The position numbers and the translations under genes are program-made. The notes below the pieces were generated by a model. That model had not been told where the DNA came from and made no database searches. It worked only from the letters and a program-made list of their open reading frames with translations. DNA of 64,000 nucleotides from Ectobius pallidus (lineage: Eukaryota; Arthropoda; Insecta; Blattodea; Ectobiidae): NCBI GenBank assembly GCA_964059195.1, contig CAXKWD010000006.1, positions 178,558,825 to 178,622,824 of the forward strand. The letters are read 5' to 3'. This document shows, in pieces, positions 11,908 through 24,500 of the stretch (positions within the stretch are counted from its first letter, which is position 1; each line of letters starts with the position of its first letter).

Positions 11908-13260
11908 ATGTGGCATCGCCATTTGCGATTTGGATGTACTGTTTTGTGATGTGTTTGAGTGCGTTATTGTCATTGACATCGAGTTTTTGTTTGCACTGTG
12001 TGTAATTTAGGAATGATCTGTAAGCATGTAACTGTTGAAAAATAATTATAAGTTCAGAGGGATTGAGTTATATATTACCGCTTCGGTAAGTGTGTTTGTC
12101 CATAACCTTACACCTGTTTAGTCATATGTTTTGCATGAATGTATTGAAATTCGAAAGGAACAACCCGAGAATCCACCACTTTGGTCTGCTACCCCTCGAT
12201 GGATTCATTTTGTTTTTAGAAACACCCTATTGTTAAGTATTCATCTCCAGGTAAGAAGGGTTGGGCAACAGAGAAGATCAGGTCGCCTCTCAAGCTCCGC
12301 CCACTGCGTTCGTGCGTTGCTATGGCGACGGCCCGCTTCCCATAGCCTAGGACCTTCTTATATTATAGAATATAGACGGTTCCTCCTAGCCACCAGACTT
12401 TCCGTGCTCACTGTTATAGTGCACTTTTCACTATTCACTCAGCCTGTGGCAAAGATCCTTGTAGCAAAGAATATTCACTAATTACTAAGGGGAAAAATAG
12501 TTATATGCCGCGCACTAGGCTCCTCCCACCAACACTCTAATGGGACCCACCTGGGAAGGTGGGGTTTAGGGTTTCTTCTCAGAAGAGATTCAATGTAAGA
12601 CATAATAAACCTTGCGCTGTTCAGTATATTGCTCCTAAACTAACGTAAACGTTCCTAACCTAACAAAACCGGTACTGTCACTGACCACGAATTTACCTAA
12701 CATTACTTAACTAAACGCAGAAGCATCTTACCCTTCCACACTTTTCATAAAACATCGTTACAACCGTCATGGAAGCCATGGCAAATAGTGAAGTGTGCAT
12801 GCAGGCTCGGAAGCGAGGGAAAGCAGCTGGTAGGCGGATCTTGACTGGTGCACGGCATAAATCTATCCTTTACTATTACTACAACACGAAAGTAACCTTT
12901 GTACCAAATCGTCAACATGTAGGCCTAGTTCTCTATACTTAAATAGATTAATTCTCGCTTCACACCACAACAATCACTGAAAGGCATAGTGGCTATGATG
13001 GTAGCAGTCCCATGTTTGAATCCTGTTAGGTGCATAAATTTGTATGATAGGAATAGGTCCCAAATAGGTAGCCTATGTTGGGAGAAAAGAGAAGAAAAAA
13101 TTACATTTTCCCCATTTCCAATGGTGCTAGTATTACCAATGCCTCCTAGATGTCTCTCCAGGTCCCTTTAGTGAGTTGAGTGGTCAGAGCTTAAGTTGCA
13201 ACCTTTTCTTCCTTTTTCTCAAGAGTTGTTATTAATTCGTAACATTTGTTGCCTAAACAG
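11908..13260 (+). promoter_or_regulatory. Probable 5' region of GTF3C1 (promoter and possible non-coding first exon)
   Basis: The first coding exon begins right after an acceptor (CTAAACAG ending 13260), so a non-coding exon probably lies upstream. A strong donor GTAAGT at 12086 follows sequence that could be that exon (about 11930-12085). A more GC-rich patch near 12240-12350 could be a promoter. The assignment is inferred from position only; no transcript start can be read directly. Confidence 0.3.
12316..12329. promoter_or_regulatory. RFX X-box-like site
   Basis: GTTGCTATGGCGAC is a near-palindrome close to the RFX-family X-box (GTTGCCATGGCAAC) in a locally GC-rich patch upstream of GTF3C1. 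A match of this quality could occur by chance in 64 kb, so its use is unproven. Confidence 0.3.
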
Positions 13261-13268
13261 GTGTCGGT

Positions 13269-13350
13269 ATGTACAGTACTGCGAATAATCTGGTAACTGC
13301 ACTTTTGGACGAGATATCCTTGGAGGGTCTCGATGGAATCACACTGGAAG
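13269..13350 (+). CDS. GTF3C1: GTF3C1 coding exon 1
   Basis: The ATG at 13269 is the first in-frame Met after the acceptor ending 13260 and begins MYSTANNLVTALLDEISLEG. The LLDE(I/V)xLEGLDG block stands about where it does at the N-terminus of the vertebrate protein, which supports this start. The exon ends in phase 1 at donor GTGAGT. Confidence 0.88.
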
Positions 13351-15522
13351 GTGAGTTGTGCAGTTAATGTCCTGGTCTTTGCTCCAAGTTCAAGAGTTTT
13401 GCTTGTGGGGTCACTACTAATTATATTTTAATGTAATGGCTCCTGTCTATTCTGATTTGCTGAAATTCTGCCCAGAAAGATTATAGGACTACACTGGTGG
13501 TCGTTCAGTCACCTCACAATTTTAAACATAGACTTAAGAATGAAAATACAAAATAATGAATACAAATTCAAAGAATGAAATACAAATTAATTAGAATTGT
13601 TAAAGATATGGACATTGGACTATGGCAGAATATTACTAACATCGCACTTGTGTTTGCAGCTTTATGGACGAGGCTGGGTGACAGAGCGAACTTCACATGT
13701 TCACTGGATGATCACAGTAAACGTTATTTCTGGAGTATAATACGCTCTCTTGGAAATGTTGACATGTACGTGCTTCAGACTCCAAGACAACCGCTTGTGA
13801 TATTCAACCGTTACAAATACGTAGATTCAGAACTAGGAATTGTTTTGGAACCAGTAAGTATTAAACAGTAGGACGGCTAATTGGAAAGGGATCATTTTGA
13901 CCCGTAGAAATAAACAATTAACATTAGAGCAAAAGGTGTTGGAAACTACGACATTATCATCCCCAAGAGAAAAAACAAAGTTTAAAAAATTCACTTACCA
14001 TCCATGGGCAACTCAGAAGTTTCAGAAGATTTTTAAGGAATATGGCATCACTCTAGCTACGAAAAATAGTTTCAGCATAAAGAACACTATCAAATGCAAA
14101 CAAGCTTACAATATACCCTCCGGCAAGAAGCCAGGCATATACAAAATAGATTGCAAAGACTGTGATAATGTTTATATAGGACAGACAAGGAGAAACATGG
14201 ATGTCAGGCTAAAAGAGCACATTAGGAACATAAAATTTAAACAGACTGAAAAATCAGCAGTTGCTATGCATTATTGGGATGGGGGTCATGAAATTAATAC
14301 AGAAGCAAAATTATTGAAATCAGTCCATACACTGGCAGAATTGTTAGTCTGGGAAAAAATATACATGAGAAAATTTGAAAACCAGCTAATGAATTTTGAA
14401 ATTCCCGCAGAAGATAATTTGATCAGGAAATACATAAAACCGCCACCAGGGGATTCTCCTAGCAAGCAAGGCTCGGCAGTTGACAAGTAGTTGAGGATGC
14501 ATATGAACATATGCGAAACATGTTCTACCAAAAGATTTGGTAAGTGGAGAAAATACTGTGTAGTCAACTCGCATCATTTTCAAATTAGAGCATTATTCTT
14601 AACATTTCCTCAGTAGATTCTGGAATTGCTTGTGTACCAAACACACATTTGCCAGCATAAGATTTTGAAGCAGTCCGTACCTCTTGTATGGCCTGAAATA
14701 TAGAAATAAAATTAAAACTTTCCCCAGAAGATGGCTGCCTCGTATTCTAATTCACTTACAATACTGATCTTCAGTGTATAATATTCTTGTATCGTTTTTT
14801 TGCAGAGTGAAATTCCAGATGATATATATCCACACTGCCCTATAGAAGACAATGTTCGGAAGGTTAGAGGTTCCTGTTCAACTTACAACACTCGTCGCAA
14901 GATTGATCACGAAGCGAGGAAACTGAGCTACGAACAGGTTATTGAGAGGTGAGTTAACATAGAACATGTAGTGAGTTAAAAATGGCAACTCATTGGCGAT
15001 CTGGAGTTACTACTCAAAGTGTCGTACTCATACATCTCTCGTGTGGCAAGCAGCTTTATTCTGAGTGTACGTGTTCTGTATTTGTGAGCGTTTTGCTTAC
15101 ATTGTGATTTATGTGAGGGATGCAGTCTGTTGTTGTTTCAAACCTGTGTACTTTGTCTAGTTCATGGCTATTGCCATACAGTAGTCCAGCAGTGTTGCAG
15201 ACATCTTCGATGGTCTGCCTGCAATCTTGAAACATCACAGCCCGAACAGGAGCAACATTTTTGGGTATAATGCCAATTGAAATTCATCTTCATCAACTGA
15301 TGCAGAAGAACTGTGTTCTGCCGCTTGGTTCACTCGTAGGTTTCAGTCTGGCCTACAGCAGTGTCTCAATAAGTTCTCACACTGACTCGTGAATGTGACA
15401 GCTTCCTGCGTTTCTGAAGTCTTGACTAGACAAAAAGTTTATTTTGATCACTGAGAAGGTTATACAGTGAACAAATAGAAGTAATGTTATCGTTATCCCT
15501 TCTCTATTAACGTTAAGGTTAG

Positions 15523-15553
<31 letters not shown>

Positions 15554-18500
15554 ATCATAGAGTTGTGTGTGTGTTTGTCTTCATACAAATCTTCAGAACT
15601 ACTCCGATCTCGCACACTTAGCCTTCAAAAGAAGAGAAAAAGTGTCTACATTTCATAACATAAAGTATATGTGGTACAGTGTGAGTGATAGAATGTAATG
15701 TAATCTATATTAATAAAAGGAAGTGTCTGTCTGTCTGTCTGCGATGCCCAGTGAAATCTACTGAATGCAGAGATCTGGAATTTTAAACATAGATGGACTG
15801 AAGGGTGGGCGAATACACCTCGAAGCCAGATTTTTTATTTCACTTTCGTTCACGAGTTAAGAGTGAAAAACAGGCAGAAAACTTGCATTTTTTGCACTTT
15901 CAAAGCATCGGTTTTCAGTAATACATTTCAATGTCAAATCAAACGCAGATGGCTTTGCCTATTTTTGTCATACCTTGGTAATAAAAGCATCGCGATCGCT
16001 AGAATTTTGTAAGACCACCCTGGTCAATTCATTTGTATATAATATCAAGGCAAGCAGACATCTTTATACATCTGTAGCAAGATTGAGATCGGAAATATAC
16101 ACACAAAACTTCACTAAAAACAACAGATTTCAGAAGATTTTCAACAATGTAAACATCAAATTGGCACCACAGAATAAATTCAGTTTGAAAAATCTAATAA
16201 AAACCAACCAGAAAGATAAGGTCCCTCATTACAAAAAAGCTGGAATTTACAAAATTAATTGCAAAGATTGTGGAAAATTTTATGTTGGCCAAACAAAAAG
16301 GAATTTAGACACAAGGAGAAAAAAACATTTTAGGAACATTATGAATAAACAAATTGAAAAATCCGCTTTGTCAATGCATTTTTGGGAAGTAGGCCATGAA
16401 ATTGAAAATGAAATTGAATTATTAAAACAAGTTGAAAAACCAATAGATCTTATGGTATGGGAAAGAATATTCATTAAAAAGAACCGAGAAAATCTTTTAA
16501 ACTTTGACACTTCAGTTGGCATACATGGAACCTTGATTGACAAGTTCATTCATCCGCCGCCAGAGGGCCAGTCGGAATCAGCTGATGATGGCGGGAAGAC
16601 CCGTTGAAATGATCATTCTGGGTAAATATATCTTTTTAGTGAAGTTTTGTGTGTATATTTCCGATCTCAATCTTGCTACAGATTTGAACACTTCACTGTA
16701 AATTTCCATCTAATATTTATATTGATCTTTATACATGTTTATACACCAAACTCCGTATTATCCTGATTAATTGGGACCGTGAAATGCAGGAATAGTTTAA
16801 AAAAAAACATGGATAATCCACCATAAAGTTTGCTGTATTTAGAATTAGAAAAACAGTAGTTGGAAAAATTCAAGATTAAAAATTGTAACAGTTTTGCTGA
16901 GTGATTTGTGGTGTGATTTCTAGATGGAATTCAAGACTAGTGATCGTGGCGAATCAGGATACAAGGAACTCAACGCTCATGGGTTTGAACACCAATCCCC
17001 ATCTGGAGCTCACCATCATGCAGTACTGCGTGTTGGAGAGGATTGGTCGCTCCCGCTACATGGGGGAAGTGACCCAGGGAAAAGTGAGTCTTCAGGTCGT
17101 CGTGGATGATCCTAAAGCTTTGTTCTATCATCGCAAGTTCCTCATGAGGCACAACTTGGTTAACAAGCAGGTAAGCTGCCCGTACTGTAGGTGTCTCTGA
17201 AGGGTAGTTATAAACCACCCTATATCTTGCCTGGTGAACAATAAAGCTTTGCATCAGGTTGAAACGACTGAATACGGCCTCTTGTTCTGTATCAGAATGT
17301 GAAGTAAGAAAGACGTATTGCCGATGTTTAAGGTAAAAAAAGTGCATCTTATTGTCCGAATAATATGGTATTTAGAAAAAGGGGATATACTGTAGTATAT
17401 GTGTCTGTACGCGTGATCACTCAAATACGCTTTATCGAATATTTGTGAAACTTGGTATATGCATTTATAACATCCATGGCAAGAAGCCTATTTATTTTGG
17501 ACCAAATCGGATGACCGGTACCGGAGTAACGACTAATTAAAGGCTAAATGCTTTTTAAATGGGAAATCATGACTATACTACAAAGCCGCGTTGCTTAATC
17601 ATTGAAGACCTTGACTCCAATGCAGTCAAATATTTGTCTATTTCGTTGATCAAGTTGAATTGAATGTTATATACAGAAGGTATATTGCTGTGAAATAATT
17701 AGGGCTACGTACATTAAGTGGAGTTCTTCGGTCAGTGCATTTTGTGAAATGTTCACATATCTTAAAAATCTCTTATATCGGTGTATACGAGTTTGAATTA
17801 AGGGTAAGTATCAAACTTTAGATGCTCCAGGTGGACCATTGGGGCAATCAGTCATAGGAGAGAGGTTCCTTCCGGCGCTGTGGGTTGAACTCCGGCTTAC
17901 AAGGGAATGGTACGAACCTTCATGTCGAAACCCACCCTCAAATTTTGTACACATGTAGGTCATCCTAAAATGGAATAGTACACAAAAAATTAGCTGCCAG
18001 TTTGAACTGTGAGACCATCAAATTGGAGCTTGAAATTTGGAAGCGACCTAGTTGGTTCCTCCTGGATCTTTGTAGCGCATACTGCAACTTACGTGACTCA
18101 TTCACCAGCTTATCAAACACGGGCTTCCTTCTTCTTGCCATAGCAGTATAAACAACGACCGTAGTGATGAATTGCGATCTGTGTATCTGTCAGTTAATAG
18201 AAGGAAGTCACCATGAGTGTCTCTACAGACGCGTTGAATCCTATTAATGTGCTTTCAGTTTCTGTAAACTATCGAACCAACACAAGTGTTAAGAAGCAGA
18301 ATGTGATATGGGAACACTTGTTTCGATGTGCATGGTGCAAAGCAAATTTGTGCATTTCCCATTCTATCGACACTAGGCACTTCTGTTTCCCATTTATTGA
18401 ATAGTATAGTTTAAAACAAGCTGTTCGTGCACGGGGAAGTGATCACGCAACTGTATACTGTGACTACAGTGTTGTGTTGAGCCGACTGCCCGCATGCCTC

Positions 18501-21500
18501 GCTCAAGACCTTGTACCTCAGCCACAGACCGCATCCCTGCTAGACGGGATGAGGCGCTCTGACAATGCTTTTTTCCCGATATTGTGACGTGATTTTCATA
18601 GACTTGCAGTTCGAACTGGCAGCTAATTTTTTGTGTACTATTCCATTTTAGGATGACAGACGTGTGTACAAAATTTGAGAGTGGGTTTCGACATGAAGGT
18701 TCGTACCATCCCCTTGTTAGCTCAGTTGGTAGAGCATTGGCGCGAATAGCCAAAGGTCCTGGGTTCAAGTCCCAGTGTCGGAGGAATTTTTCTCCTATAA
18801 TATTCTCATGTGGTGTCCAACAGAGACAATAATCTGTGGTTCATGAAAGCTTATAATCTATCTTTAGATCTTTGTTCTTCCGTAAGACTTGCTTAATGAA
18901 TCGACCATGAGCTTAACTCTGAGATAGATTACAAAAATAACTTATTTTCTGCATATCGTAGTTGCAATATCACTGATTAAACAAAAACATTCTGGCACTT
19001 TGTGTATTAGAATACATCATTTGGTATCTTCTCTCACATGTTGCGGTATACCTCTTCTTTTTAAAATCTTCCATAGTATCAATCGTGATATTTTGTCAAA
19101 AGCTTTGACATAGTCAATTAATTTTCTCTGTAGCGATTGAAGATAGGATTACGAATTGTTTACATACCTTCAGGAAAGAGCAGAAGAAAGGTGATTGCAA
19201 CATATACGTCATCCAGTAATAACAGATACAGCACGAACTTTCACTATCGTGTTCACTATCTGATGAAATCGATTCATCCCTCCAATCTTTGTTGAATATT
19301 TCAAATACTTCATCACTCAACGCCTTTTTAGAACAGAACCTACTTTTATTCACACCACAAGAACTGGCAACACCACTTACTTACACCCGCACTGAATGAG
19401 GCTTGAGTCACATGTTTTTCCAAACACAAAAGAAACCTCAAACTAAGCTTGTTTCTATCTGGGAAGAAGGGAATATATGCACGCAAGCACCATCTATCGT
19501 CTGAAGTAAGGGTTACGTTTGTGTTCATTTCTGGTCATGAGATACACAGCAAAATGTTATCACCTCTCTTTAAGCAAGTTACAGCGCCCTTGGAACGTTG
19601 GAGCTGAGATATGTCGCACATGGGAGTGAAGGTGTTAAAATATCAATAGGTATTCTTTTGAAAATGATGCGAGTTGACTACACACTATTTTTCTCCACTT
19701 ACCAAATTTTTTTGGTAGAACATGTTTCGCATATGTTCATATGCATCCTCAACTACTTGTCAACATATGCGAAACATGTTCTACCAAAAAAATTTGGTAA
19801 GTGGAGAAAAATACCGTATTTATCTGAATATAAGCCTAACTTTTTTTCCTAGATTAAGCCCAACAAAATATGCCTGCGGCTTAAAATCGCGTACGAGTGT
19901 TTTTAGGCAATAATGGTAAAAATGAGCACAATATAGCCGGTTGATCCATCGTAGCTGGTTTCCCACCTCCAAGCACCGTCACCTATCGTTTATCTCGAAT
20001 CTCCACGACTATCGATATATTAATCGATTTAACATCGAAAATATATCGATTTAATCGAAGCATCGTAAAAATGCATAAAAAGTGATGTTTTGCGTATTTT
20101 TGTCATTTTTATAGCGGTATTACAGAATATGCATGTATTATAAAATGCTCAGAAGTAAAAAAAAAAATGCCGTAACATATGGGAATGTGAATAAAGGCAA
20201 TTTTGAACTGATGTAAACTGAGTGCAGCTAAGAAAAATAGAAAAATCGCGCGAAATTCAACACTGATAGTCATATGAAGTGTCAAGTACTGATTTCTGTT
20301 TTCTTTTTCGTAAGTTTTATTTAATTATATTAAATAAAATTAGAATATCATAACTTAAGTCAGCTGACACTTTCTTTTTCTTATTTCAGGCCTATTTTGG
20401 CTAAGAAATGTGTTACTTTAACATTATGAAAATGAGGCAATTTAATTTTTCACTTTGGGGTTAATTTAATTATTTTTCCTTTACTTTACTGCTAAAAAGG
20501 CAGGTGCGGCTTAAATTCAGGGGCGACTTATATTCGGATAAATACGGTAGTGTGTAGTCAACTCGCATCATTTTCAAATGTTGTTACACTCCACTGTGAA
20601 CGTTCCGACCAGAGTTTTTTGAAGGTATTCTTTTGTTTCCTATAGCAACAAGAAAACTATTTATTGTAGTTTTCTTGTTGCTATTGTTGTAAAATGCAAT
20701 CAATTTAGCTTGGTTGTAACGAACACACAAAAACCAATCAAAGCGAGGTGGTGTAGGCTAATAGGGAAGAAGTCCTGGGTTCAAATCTCAAATCTGTTTT
20801 CCGGCCAATAAAACTTGGATTTTTCTTTTGCAAAAATCTATTTGAGTTGGAGGTTTACATAGAATGTGGTCTCGTTTCAGGTTCATCACCAGAAGTCTGG
20901 CTCACAGAACTGCACTGGAAGCCTCATGCATCTCCCACGATTCCACTTAGAGCGCAAACCAAAAGCTTTATTTCTTACGGAGAAAGTGATTGAAATTCTT
21001 AAGGGAAAACCTAATAATATAGCAGAGTACGAAGAAATACGCAAAGAACTCGGCCTTCCGAATTCACTAAAAAAGCTCTTCAAAACGTTGGACTTTCAGC
21101 GTTATGTGAGAACAGACTTGGTAAGTGCTTTTCCAATATTCTCTCTTCTTTGCTTCTTCACCTGCCAAATCTTTCTCAGGAAGGGTAAACGATGACTTAT
21201 TGTCCTTAATAAAAAGGAAAGATGCACTATATGCCAAAACCAAAAAAATTAATGCAAGCGAAAACATCATACATGACTACAAAAATGTAGCAAGATTAGT
21301 AACAATAAAGAAGAGAGAACTGAAGCATAATTATTATAAAAAATTAATAAGTGAAACTAAAAATCAAAAAAGCATATGGAAAATTACAAATGAACTTTTA
21401 CAAAAGAGAAAAACTAAAAGTACAACAAATATTTCTATAAAAGTAGATAACATTGAATACACAAATACCCAGCAAATATGTAACATTCTTAATAAATACT

Positions 21501-24500
21501 ACATTAATGTAGCCAAAAAATTAAGCCCTAGGCCAGAAGTAGACAGTCATCAGCTCAGTCATATTAATAGAAATCCCTACTCAATGTTTTTAAGGCCTAC
21601 AGATACAAATGAAGTTAGTAAAATAGTCTCAACACTAAAGAATAGAGATTCAAAAACTGATGACAATATTAGCAGTAGTATTTTGAAAAATTGTAGTCAG
21701 AATCTTATGCCTCATATAGTTAAAATTGTAAATGACTCATTCAATGAAGGTATTATGCCAGATCTATGTAAGACTGCTAGAATCTTGCCCATATACAAGG
21801 GAGGTGATAAAACAGAACCTAGTAACTATAGACCCATCAGCATATTACCAACACTGTCAAAAATTATTGAAAAGGTGATGAAGGACAGATTAGTCTCTTT
21901 TATAAGCAATCCCACAAATAGAATTCTGAGTAAACACCAATATGGCTTCTTAAAAAAATCCAGCACGCTAAATGCAACTGTAGATGCCATAATTCCATTA
22001 CAAAAAGCACTTGATATGAATCAAATTGCAGCGTGTCTTTTTATTGACCTAAAAAAGGCATTTGATTTAGTAAATCATGACAGACTGTTGTACAAAATGG
22101 AGCAAATAGGGATAAGAGGAATGCCATTGACATGGTTTAAAAATTATCTTGGTAATAGAAATCAATATGTATCTATAGATGACAAGAGATCAAGCAATCT
22201 TGATATCTCTTGTGGTGTACCCCAAGGCTCAGTCCTTGGACCTATACTCTTCCTAATATTCATAAATGATGTTGCAGACCTAACGCTTAAAGGTAAACTC
22301 ATTATGTTTGCTGACGATATGTCTATATTCTATCAGGGTAATAATGAAAATGAGATAATTAAGCAAATCCAAACCGACCTCAATGTACTATCAAAATGGG
22401 TTAATACTAACCTGTTAGTCTTAAATCCCTCTAAAACTAAGTACATGTTTTTTAGGAAGAGGGGATATCAAATAAAAGAACATGATGTAATAAGAATTGA
22501 AGATACGATTGTTGAAGAAGTTCACAGCACCACTTTCCTTGGACTAAAATTAGATCAAACACTCAGCTGGAATGATCACATTGAACATATTAGTAATAAA
22601 GTCTCAATCGTCACTGGCATCCTGTTTAGACTAAGAAATATGGGACTATCGAGGGCAATACTAAAGGGTATCTATTATGCTTTAATACATTGCCATTTCA
22701 ACTATATGGATATTCTTTGGAAATCTGGCACAAAAAATCACATTCATCAACTTGAAATTCTACAAAACAGGGCTTTAAAGATCATTTACAATTTAGAGTA
22801 CACAACCCCAACAAAATATATCTACTCTCATACTGGTATCATCCCACTAAATGTAAGTATAAAGAAATCCACAGCAATATTTGCTTACAAATTATTACAT
22901 AACCTGTTCCATTCGAACATCACCCTTAGAAAATTTGATGATATACATAACTATGCCACTAGAGGTCAATTCAATATTACTACCTCTGCTAGTGAAACTA
23001 CAAAGTATGGTGTAAATAGCCTAATGTCAAGAATTACGAAAGTTTATAATGCACTCCCTGATAATATAAAAAATTCAAATTCCATTAGTATATTCAAAAC
23101 CAATGTCCAAAAATTCTTTTTAGATGAATACTTTAAGGTATAACTCAGAGCTATTACAGATAAGTTATTTATTCTTGGAATGCACACTGTTAAGGTAAAT
23201 TATACTGCAAACCAGCTTATCATAATGTTTTACCAACTAATGTATTAAGTTCTAACAACCAATGTCTTGAATTTTTACTTATTTTATATTTTTACTTATT
23301 TTATGTATTTTTTTACTTATTTTATGTATTATCATACTTATCCTTTGTATTATATGTATGTATATTGTAACAGTCCCTAAGCGCGAGCCTTATGGCTCAT
23401 TGGGCCAATTTATGATGAATAAATTGATTGATTGATTGATTGATTGAAGATCCAGATGCAAACCTGGACAATAGACAAGTAGATTCAAGACAACAATCTA
23501 CTATCACGCAGCCAGGTGGTTTAAGCCACTAATGCTCGGTTACCTCGCTTATTAGCGTGTATGAGTGTGCCATGTCTTTCGTGGGCTTCTTCAAAATTTC
23601 AAAGAATTCGGTATTGCTTCAGCCTAAAAAATAACTAGAAAACACTATCAAAAACTTAATAAAAACTGCCAGATGAAAATAAAGTTTTGAAAATTGTTAT
23701 AAGTTTTACATTGGAAGAACAAAAAGAAACATTGATACAAGAGGAAAACCAAGTTTTGATCGCATGAGAATGACATTTGTAAAGAAACACGAAGGTCTGG
23801 AAATTTAGGAAAATATTTGAAAACTCATTGAAGAATTTGGTGTATTGAAATGAGACACTCTGATTACGAAGTTGATAAAAACTCCACCAGGTGAGAAGGA
23901 TTTGGCAACTTTACTATTAACATTTCTATGATCCAAGCAACCCTCTTTTACTGTATGTGGTTTGCAGCGTCTGCCTTATCGTGAGCTCTACCCAGACGCC
24001 ACAATACAAGAATGGAAGCACAAAGGCAGCGACAGAGAGAAGAACATTCGCGTGATCCAGTTGATTAATCCAGATATGGATATCAGAGACATCTGGGCTA
24101 AAGACGATGAATTGGAAGAGGAAGAAGTCGATGGTTCAGCAGGTGAGGAGACAGCTATACTGTGTAGCATGAATATCCCTTCATCCCTGATTTATTTATT
24201 TATTGGTTCTTTATGTTCCAGTTTCTTTTAACTTGATAGCAATCCTTACAATTTGTTTGATATGTGCCAGATTTGTTGTACACTAGCAGGTGTCCACGGC
24301 TTTGCCCACGATAATTAATTGAAAAATTAAAAATGAAGAGGATAATAATTACTAAAGCATTACATTTATTAACACTTGCACGCAAATCATTCATAAACTA
24401 AACCGTTAATAATTAATGAAACAGCTAAAATTCCAGCATTAGAGTACATTCCATGATTAGAAAGCGCTGCCTGGGAAAACGATCTTACGATTATCCTGTT

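Larger units (their letters stand above)
19658..20578. mobile_element. PLE foldback unit interrupted by a TA-flanked MITE
   Basis: Left arm from about 19658 (AAATGATGCGAGTTGACTAC) is the reverse complement of the right side, which runs to 19813 and resumes at 20548-20578 (GTGTAGTCAACTCGCATCAT). The arms contain CTTACCAAATTTTTTTGGTA and hammerhead-like cores. There is no coding sequence. The same terminal sequence closes the PLE at 13870-14585. Confidence 0.8.

Noticed and set aside
12131..12481. 116-codon ORF as a gene
   Set aside because: No recognisable domain and no splice or conservation support; the GC-rich patch fits a promoter or 5' region better.
18717..18780. Functional tRNA gene
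   Set aside because: A and B boxes and the D and T arms are good, but the acceptor stem does not pair and related copies are scattered, so it is a SINE head.
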